Source of the DNA: Acephala macrosclerotiorum
Taxonomy: Eukaryota > Ascomycota > Leotiomycetes > Helotiales > Mollisiaceae
Assembly: GCA_014904845.1 (NCBI GenBank)
Contig: MU119228.1
Coordinates: forward strand, 186,001 to 250,000
Reading direction: 5' to 3'
Length of the DNA stretch: 64,000 nt
Shown here: positions 58,322 through 64,000 of the stretch, in pieces
How the letters are laid out: each line of letters begins with the position of its first letter
How positions within the stretch are numbered: position 1 is the stretch's first letter
The notes under the pieces: generated by a model
The model's input: the letters and a program-made list of their open reading frames with translations, nothing else
Database searches by the model: none
Told to the model about the DNA's origin: nothing
Program-made: the position numbers and the translations under genes

Positions 58322-58771
58322 ATGCGGAATTCCACTCCAGCAACAACTTCAACCTCAACTTCCAATTTTCAGGCTCCTATATCCGCACGGGTCATCTTCA
58401 AAACAGTAAAGAAAATCCTATATCCGACTATTCCTCCGCCCATACCTCCGCCCCTGGCAGATCTCTCGGCTCCAAACTCCCGGGCTCGCCTCTCGTGGCG
58501 CAACCTATCACCAAAACTACCACCTCAGCCCCTCCTCCCCGAACCAACCCGATTTCGACAATGCTCGATTGATCTCTTGACGGGAGGCTCAGCCTCGTCG
58601 ATACCAGTTCCCAAGAACAGGCTCTTGGACCCGTCATTGGTCTGTTCGGTCATCGGTGTTTCCTCGCTCGAGGCCGCTCACCTCATCCTTCCCCAGCCCT
58701 ATCTATCATTCGAAGATGCTGTGCCTGTGTTCTTGAACCGTGCTAATCACAATATCTTCCGTGGAAGTTAA
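58322..58771 (+). CDS. Possible orphan protein, 149 residues
   Basis: An open frame from ATG 58322 encodes a Ser/Thr/Pro-rich N-terminal half (proline runs around residues 38-50) and a more ordered C-terminal half (VCSVIGVSSLEAAHL). No domain, signal peptide or intron is evident. Protein-like composition is the only support. Confidence 0.22.
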   Translation: MRNSTPATTSTSTSNFQAPISARVIFKTVKKILYPTIPPPIPPPLADLSAPNSRARLSWRNLSPKLPPQPLLPEPTRFRQCSIDLLTGGSASSIPVPKNRLLDPSLVCSVIGVSSLEAAHLILPQPYLSFEDAVPVFLNRANHNIFRGS

Positions 58772-58950
58772 TGACAATCGTCAAACCCCGATGGAAAATT
58801 GTGCAACCCCGGCATATGACCCGAGAATATGCATGCATGCTGCCTGGCTTACATGCTGCACCTCAACCCAAATACCAATCCGTCACCGGTGCACCCTTTA
58901 CATGATTTTCATATAAGGTAAGCTGATTACCTGTTCCCATCTCCCTCTCG

Positions 58951-59011
58951 TCTGGGAACTCGAACCACAAGTAGTGGCTTGCTCTTTAACCACCGTTACC
59001 GCCCAGCCCCT
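58951..59011 (-). other. tRNA-like remnant with B-box-like sequence
   Basis: On the minus strand a segment reads GCTGGGCGGTAACGGTGG, TTAAAGAGC, then GTGGTTCGAGTTCCCAG. It has a B-box-like GGTTCGAGTTC, a D-arm-like GGTTAAAGAGC and complementary CTGGG/CCCAG ends. The spacing between the D-arm-like and T-arm-like parts is too short for an anticodon arm. It may be a truncated tRNA or a tRNA-derived SINE end; chance is not excluded. Confidence 0.3.
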
Positions 59012-59841
59012 CCTTGCTTAACAGGTGCCGGGTGTTGCCGGTTGTTTATCTTTGATCATCACTTTGTGGTGGGAAATTTTGATAGGATCGCTTCTCGTGA
59101 ATATCTTTGATGAGGCGGGAGGAAGGTTTGGAGAGGTGAGGAAGGTTGAAATTAGGTTGGAGCTTGGGTGCAGACATGCCTTGAGAATATGCATGACGAT
59201 TCGTGATGACAAGTTGGGGACAATGCTGATTCTGGAGTTTAGGGTAAGTATGAAGATTTAAAGTGAGGTGATTCTTATTCTTGCCTCCTGTGTATGTTTT
59301 AGTCTGCCAATAAGTCTGGTCTGGGTTCAGTTGCATGCAGCAAAACCACCTGGGCAGCCAAACTTAGTTGTGTCACGTGCAAGGGACCTTCCTCTTTCGA
59401 ACCCGATGAAGCTTCTGTCAAAGTTGTTGAAGATTGATATAGCAGCAAATTAGCATTTTTAAATCAATCAACTACGAAGTAATACTGAATGGGAAATGGA
59501 GGAGTCCGAGATCCTGGCTCGGCGTGTCCGTTAATACATTGCAGACATAGCCTCATGAATGTGCAGAAAAGCGGATAAGAATGTGATTCAATGGCACTTC
59601 ATTATTGTTCGCCCAGTACTTGGCTTGTGGGCGGCTTGCGCAAAGAAGACTTGAATAGCAATCACGTGAAAATGTCTTTCCACTTTCGATACCGGTGCTA
59701 ATGCAAATAAACGCCCACTGCATACTGCTGTGTAAACACCAATGCCGTAATACAATGTATTTGGTAGAGTAACGAGACAGTGAGATGAAGGATGAACTCA
59801 TGATTGACGGCTTGTCCGAGTGTTGGACCATCTTCAACTTG

Positions 59842-60001
59842 AAGTCTCCGAAGACCGTCCGTGTCTTGTTGTCCGCGATGTGGCTAATGGGTGGGCGAGC
59901 TGCATGAAACTTCAAAAAAGAGAAACAATGAGTGACTCGGGTATGTTGGCGAAATAACGATGACCGAATCATGAACTACTCAATGAAAGTCTCCGAAGAC
60001 C
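59842..60001. repeat. Direct repeat AAGTCTCCGAAGACC, 145 bp apart
   Basis: The 15-mer AAGTCTCCGAAGACC occurs at 59842-59856 and 59987-60001, each followed by a similar STCCGYGTC tail. No element is recognisable between the copies. Confidence 0.5.
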
Positions 60002-60925
60002 CTCCGCGTCCGCTTCTCTTCTTCTAGCTGAGGCTTACAACGACCAATACAGAGCAAAAAACGCGCCAAGACGTGAGATAGCGAATGAAATGATTCAGAG
60101 GCACTCCTCCGCCACACTACACCATGCCGCTCTCTCGTCAGCTTCAACACCCGAATTTTACCTACCAATTCGGCTCGCCGAATATTGCTCATGTTGGCCC
60201 TGAAGTTTATCAATGAACGACTGTCCCGCGAATCCCCAGGGCGAGGACAAGAAGGGAGGAAGGAAGTGGCCACGGAGACTCCTCCGCCATCACAATATGA
60301 AAACCTCTCGTCATTTTGAACAAAGCACCCACCTGGCCCCTCCCAAGCTTCCCCATACTCCATATTTATGCCAACTCCCCAGAAGAATAAGCTTGAAAAC
60401 AAGCTCCACCGCCACCCTATCAACCTAGACCCTAGGCAGCCCTACAGTAGCGAGCTGCAATATACCGTTTAACCCCTCCTCGCCTCTTGAAAGGCCCCCA
60501 CAACCATAAGCTTGACAACATCCTTCCCCCTCGTCTCACGAATACGCTTCGTCTCTCTCTGGCATGGACATCGCCACCCGACTCAGCCCATCGCTCTCGC
60601 TCTCTCCCAGTTATACTTTCGACTGAGGCATAGGCCTCCCGTACCCCTCGCAACCGATCTCTATTCCACTTCGTTGTTTGAACCTAAGTTCCAGTGTTCC
60701 TCGCCCATGTCGGACGCGTCCTCTCCCTCATTTCCTCATTGCTGCTGTAATTCTCGAAACCGAGCTACATTGGAAGGGATACCATCGCCAGAGCGCCATA
60801 ATCAGAAAGCTGGCCGAGTCCTTCACGAACCCCCAGATCTTTCACGCTTACATTCCTACCCCATAAGTGTTGACCAACCCTTCCTCTCCACGTCCGACTT
60901 CTGTCGTTCTGTTGATCATCATTTT

Positions 60926-61201
60926 TCAAACCGAAAGAGTTGCTTTGTTCTTGAGGTGGCGGAAGAAGAGGTCTAAATGAGGTGGACGTCGATCTTGGCT
61001 GTAGGTGGGAGGTAGTTGCTGATCGTAAAGTCGTTGGCACAATCTCCTGTCGAGGAATCGATACATCCAGTGATACTCGTTAGCAATAGAAGGTACCCCT
61101 CGTTGCTCTTTTCTTTGAATATTAGCTAGCATTCGTAAATTGTCGTCAGCGTTTTGTTTGTAAGGAATTGGTGTACTCTCGTATTGACCCTGCCAAGACA
61201 T
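60926..61201 (-). CDS. Possible small protein, 91 residues
   Basis: ATG 61201 opens a complete frame with a hydrophilic, aromatic- and Arg-rich sequence: SWQGQYESTPIPYKQNADDN, then LRMLANIQRKEQRG, YHWMYRFLDRRLCQRLYDQQ and PPTYSQDRRPPHLDLFF. It is not recognised. The balanced composition is more protein-like than that of the other short frames nearby, but no domain or intron supports it. Confidence 0.3.
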   Translation of the reverse strand: MSWQGQYESTPIPYKQNADDNLRMLANIQRKEQRGVPSIANEYHWMYRFLDRRLCQRLYDQQLPPTYSQDRRPPHLDLFFRHLKNKATLSV

Positions 61202-61641
61202 GACTGGTCAAGGAACAATGCTGTGCAGAAGATTGCTATCAAGCCGCAAGAGCTCTCAGCAGTTGAGCTGTGGCTTCACCAGTGTATACTTCATTCATCA
61301 AGGATTGCTCAAGTGATGACCCCTAGTCGAACAAGAAGTTCGCTGATCACGATCGTAGTACAGGCACTTGCTGGATCGATAATAATGGATCATAAAAGAA
61401 TCTTCTTCGGCAGATCAGAGCGCCGACTTCCTTAACACAGTCTCATTTTCATCCTCGTAGCTAAGAAAACATAAGAACAACGCATTCTCCGCGTACTCTA
61501 AATGCACATTAATCAAGCGGCTCGTAAAAACACCAACGGCACAGACAACGCTCGCGACACTGAAATAATGCTAAATGCCGTCCCCAAGCACGAGCAGTAG
61601 GCACAAGACAACTTTCCCTAGTCCATGAACATGGCATCTCC

Positions 61642-62534
61642 TCAAGCTTTCTCGACCTTTCGCAGCGCAGAGATGTGTCGGGTTTTGATGCCAACTACGG
61701 CCAGAATGATCGTCACAATCATCTCTGGCACAACACTCATCACAACCTTTGCCACCAAACTGCCCTTGAATGCCGGAGAGGTGAGGAAAATGCTGAGTGC
61801 CGCATAGACGTCGCGAACTCCAACGAAAGGGAGAACAAGGGCAATTCCATATAGCAGCTATTCATCGTCAGTACCCTTGTCCAGATCCACCAACACGAAT
61901 CACATACCGAAGTAGCTTCAGCAAAAGCTGGCACCCTCCCATAAGCAGGCTCCATCGTATTGGGCGTCATGAGCGGTACTGAAGAATGGTCCTGAGGAGG
62001 CGTGCGCATGGATATGAGAACCCATGCGGAGATGATACCCCACGCGAGCAACAGCATCACGACACCTAATTTTATGAGAGTGTTGGGCGTGTATGTCTGG
62101 TTTCCCATGATCTGGACGACTCCGACGATTACCAATGCCATTGCTGCAATAACGAAACCGTGGAAGTTGAGGACTTTGAACCACTCGAGCTTGGATTTGA
62201 GGTTAGGGTTTCGTGCTGTGCGTCTATCGCTAACGTCAGTCATGATACGCAAAAAATAGGATGCTGCTCACGCTTCATGGAGGATACCAAGGATGGCTAG
62301 GAGCAATGGCGATAGACCAATGTTGTTGAGGAGCAGGACCGTGGTCGTGTTTGTTGAATGTGTGTCCTCTTGATGAATCTGGATGATGGCTCCAACGACG
62401 CGAACCGCGCAGAAGATCTGAATTGTGAGCCATCCTAGCAGTCCTTGATGCCCATGCTTCCAGACGCAGTAAGTGATGGGTTGTATGAGGATCAGGTAGA
62501 TGATGAGCGTTGCGATCGGTAGAGCGGTAGACAT
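61642..62534 (-). CDS. Fungal multi-pass membrane protein (DUF7702-like)
   Basis: Exons 62534..62272, 62223..61908 and 61857..61642 (introns 48 and 50 nt) give 264 residues. About seven hydrophobic helices are visible: LPIATLIIYLILIQPITYCV, an amphipathic WLTIQIFCAVRVVGAIIQI, NIGLSPLLLAILGILHEA, FHGFVIAAMALVIVGVVQI, LIKLGVVMLLLAWGIISAWV, LLYGIALVLPFVGVRDVYAA and VVMSVVPEMIVTIILAVVGI. The pattern, with R-V-V-G-A in TM2 and E-A-R after TM3, is that of a large fungal family of unknown function (DUF7702 type), often expressed at interfaces and in secondary metabolism. ATG 62534 is preferred; an in-frame ATG at 62594 is also possible. No enzymatic motif is visible. Confidence 0.8.
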
Positions 62535-63522
62535 TGTGGTGGGGCTGTTGAAGGGGTAGATCGATTCGTATACTTTGAAGGCAAGAACTTTCAAATGAAG
62601 ACTTTCGAGCAGCCTTTCAATGCGGGCGGAGAGACTTGGGTAATTGAGATTGTTTTGAGCTCGACGGCTTGCTGATGGCTCAGATTATGATGTTGAGCTG
62701 GGAAATTCAGCTGGATGTTTATATAACCCGAAAGCAAACATACTCGTAGATCTCAGGAACATAGTTGAAGCAAACACTCAAAGATTGATCCAATCAGAGC
62801 AGAAGAAAAGGGGCGAAGCATTTGCTATCATGGGCAATGAAGCTCGAATTCCATAATTCTCAAGGGTCTGACAGGGGCAACTAGCCAGGAACAACATCCT
62901 GCTTGCCTATTGAAGACAGGCGGCGCAGCCAGCTGAAAGAATCCATCCCGAGTGCGAAACGGTGATCAAAATAATGAAGGCAGAATGCGTTAGTGGGAGG
63001 GCAAGTGTGTTAGTATTTGTGATGAGAAGTTGAGAAGAAGCTCTGCGCCGCGCACGGACGAGATTAAGCTATGCTTCTCTAAGCTCGCTCTCGTTCCGAA
63101 AAAGGGAAAGCGCCAGAAGGTGCTGGCAAGTCGTTTCCGAAGTCCAAGCCACAGCGCTTTATCATTGGGTCACTTTGATATCTGCCAAGCCTTCCCTTTC
63201 GCGGAGCGAATGCGAAACAAATTTGGCAATCTTGATGCTCATCCCTAACTTCTCCTCTCAGCCTCCTCTATCAATAGTTGCATCGAGATGCCTCCTGTTC
63301 GCATCAACGCGTAAGGTTGTGCCTTCGGAAGACTGATAGCGATGAAAACCCCTACCAATAAGGGCCAGCGCGGATCCAATGATCCTGGTAGTGGGGTATA
63401 AGTACTCTGGAGCTGCCCCTCATCGTACTACCTTATATCATCCTCTCCTGTTAATTTTCTGAAGTATCAACACCTCTCTCACTCTAAAGGTGTTTCTCTT
63501 GTCGAGCTAGTGTTCAAGCACA
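62535..63522. other. Divergent promoter region
   Basis: 988 bp between the start codons of the membrane-protein gene and the right-edge gene. It contains the TATA-like element at 62718 for the leftward gene and, before the rightward ATG, a GGTATAAGTA word at 63397 followed by a pyrimidine-rich leader. No gene is seen. Confidence 0.4.
62718..62727 (-). promoter_or_regulatory. TATA-like element of the membrane-protein gene
   Basis: GTTATATAAA on the minus strand lies about 185 bases before ATG 62534. The position and sequence fit a TATA box, supported only by sequence likeness. Confidence 0.35.
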
Positions 63523-64000
63523 ATGGCAGATCAAATAATCTCGTTTGCTGTCAAAGGAATTGCTGGAGGCATCGGCCTTGCTTCTGAATCCATTTCAGCA
63601 CACCGAGCGAACAAGCGTGCAAAATCACAGATAAGAGAAGGAAGTAGAAGTCCAGCGCCTTTAAGTAGATCCTCCTCCCACGACGAAGAACATACTCTCG
63701 AAGAGAATGACGAAGATCAATGGGCTCTTGATGATGCGCAAGATGAACTCCTCCCGGCACACTCTCCTCCTACAACTCTAGGCTCTCCTGAGAAGCCAAT
63801 CAGAGACGTCAAGGTCCTCATCGACATTTTTATCCAAGCCCACCCTTTACTAAATTATGCCGACCTGCCGCCTCCACCTCATCTACCATTTTCAGTGGTT
63901 CTTCCCCAGCGGCGACCAAAAAATCGTTCGAGGGGCTTCATTCGAGCATACGCACCTGTGCTCATGAACGCTGGTATCGATCAAGCGACATTCCTTGACT
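63523..64000 (+). CDS. Conserved fungal protein, 5' part (runs off the window)
   Basis: ATG 63523 (context CACAATGG, after a CT-rich leader) opens a frame with no stop to the right edge (159 codons). The N-terminus has a short Gly-rich stretch (VKGIAGGIGLASESISAHR), then a charged, acidic, disordered region (about 30-95). A conserved block follows: FSVVLPQRRPKNRSRGFIRA, then YAPVLMNAGIDQATFLD. The phrase with Q-R-R-P-K, R-G-F-I-R-A-Y-A-P-V-L and C/G-I-D-Q is the hallmark of a common Pezizomycotina family without known function, whose N-terminal glycine-rich helix may touch membranes. The rest of the gene lies outside the window. Confidence 0.7.
   Translation, partial: MADQIISFAVKGIAGGIGLASESISAHRANKRAKSQIREGSRSPAPLSRSSSHDEEHTLEENDEDQWALDDAQDELLPAHSPPTTLGSPEKPIRDVKVLIDIFIQAHPLLNYADLPPPPHLPFSVVLPQRRPKNRSRGFIRAYAPVLMNAGIDQATFLD

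Larger units (their letters stand above)
57287..61641. other. Gene-poor 4.4 kb region
   Basis: No gene of recognisable family is present. Two short frames (58322-58771 and 60926-61201), a tRNA-like remnant and a small direct repeat are annotated separately. The rest shows no coding or RNA signal. Confidence 0.35.

Noticed and set aside
1..64000. CRISPR array, rRNA operon, intact tRNA gene or intact transposon
   Set aside because: No regularly spaced repeats, no rRNA-like blocks, no complete cloverleaf and no transposase or reverse transcriptase motifs were seen; the genome is eukaryotic.

Overview
The window reads as nuclear DNA of a filamentous ascomycete (Pezizomycotina). Introns are short (about 45-110 nt), with GTRAGT-type donors, CTRAC/CTGAC-like branch sites and AG acceptors. 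The gene content fits: fungal Zn2Cys6 regulators, a HET-domain protein, a NACHT-ankyrin receptor, a P-type plasma-membrane H+-ATPase, GH16/WSC and CBM1 wall or carbohydrate proteins, and several MFS transporters. A class such as Leotiomycetes is plausible but cannot be fixed from the sequence. A 700-base run of N at 33441-34140 is an assembly gap inside ankyrin repeats.

Layout. 1-2 kb: the 3' end of a CBM1-bearing secreted protein, then a RING-finger gene. 3-11 kb: a graveyard of decayed genes (alpha-oxoamine synthase/serine palmitoyltransferase-like fragment, CYP52-like P450, DHA2-type MFS, GH16-WSC glucanase). 14-18 kb: an intact plasma-membrane H+-ATPase (pma1 type) with about 5 kb of gene-poor upstream DNA. 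23-25 kb: a second dead MFS gene. 27-28.7 kb: an intact MFS gene with one GC-AG intron. 29.8-34.5 kb: a NACHT-ankyrin (NLR-like) gene with six exons. 34.6-42.4 kb: a Zn2Cys6 regulator with an unresolved N-terminus, a GH16-fold secreted protein lacking the usual catalytic residues, and a second Zn2Cys6 regulator. 43.6-50 kb: a HET-domain gene, a beta-rich cytosolic protein with an acidic tail (possible gasdermin-like effector) and a subtilisin-like protease. 51-57.3 kb: two more Zn2Cys6 regulators. 61.6-64 kb: a seven-helix-like fungal membrane protein and the 5' end of a conserved fungal gene.

How the parts fit. The strongest functional theme is non-self recognition and regulated cell death: an NLR-like receptor with nearly identical ankyrin repeats lies about 9 kb from a HET / putative pore-former / subtilase trio. 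Fungal gasdermin-like proteins are known to be paired with such proteases (HET-Q1/HET-Q2), so the 46.4-50.0 kb pair is the best candidate for an undescribed system; the gasdermin assignment is inference.

The second theme is decay. The in-frame stops in the GH16-WSC gene and the 23 kb MFS gene are nearly all TAG, often at conserved Trp (TGG) positions. This is the change expected from CpA-to-TpA mutation on the opposite strand, as in repeat-induced point mutation. Intact genes here also terminate at TAG, so this is not codon reassignment.
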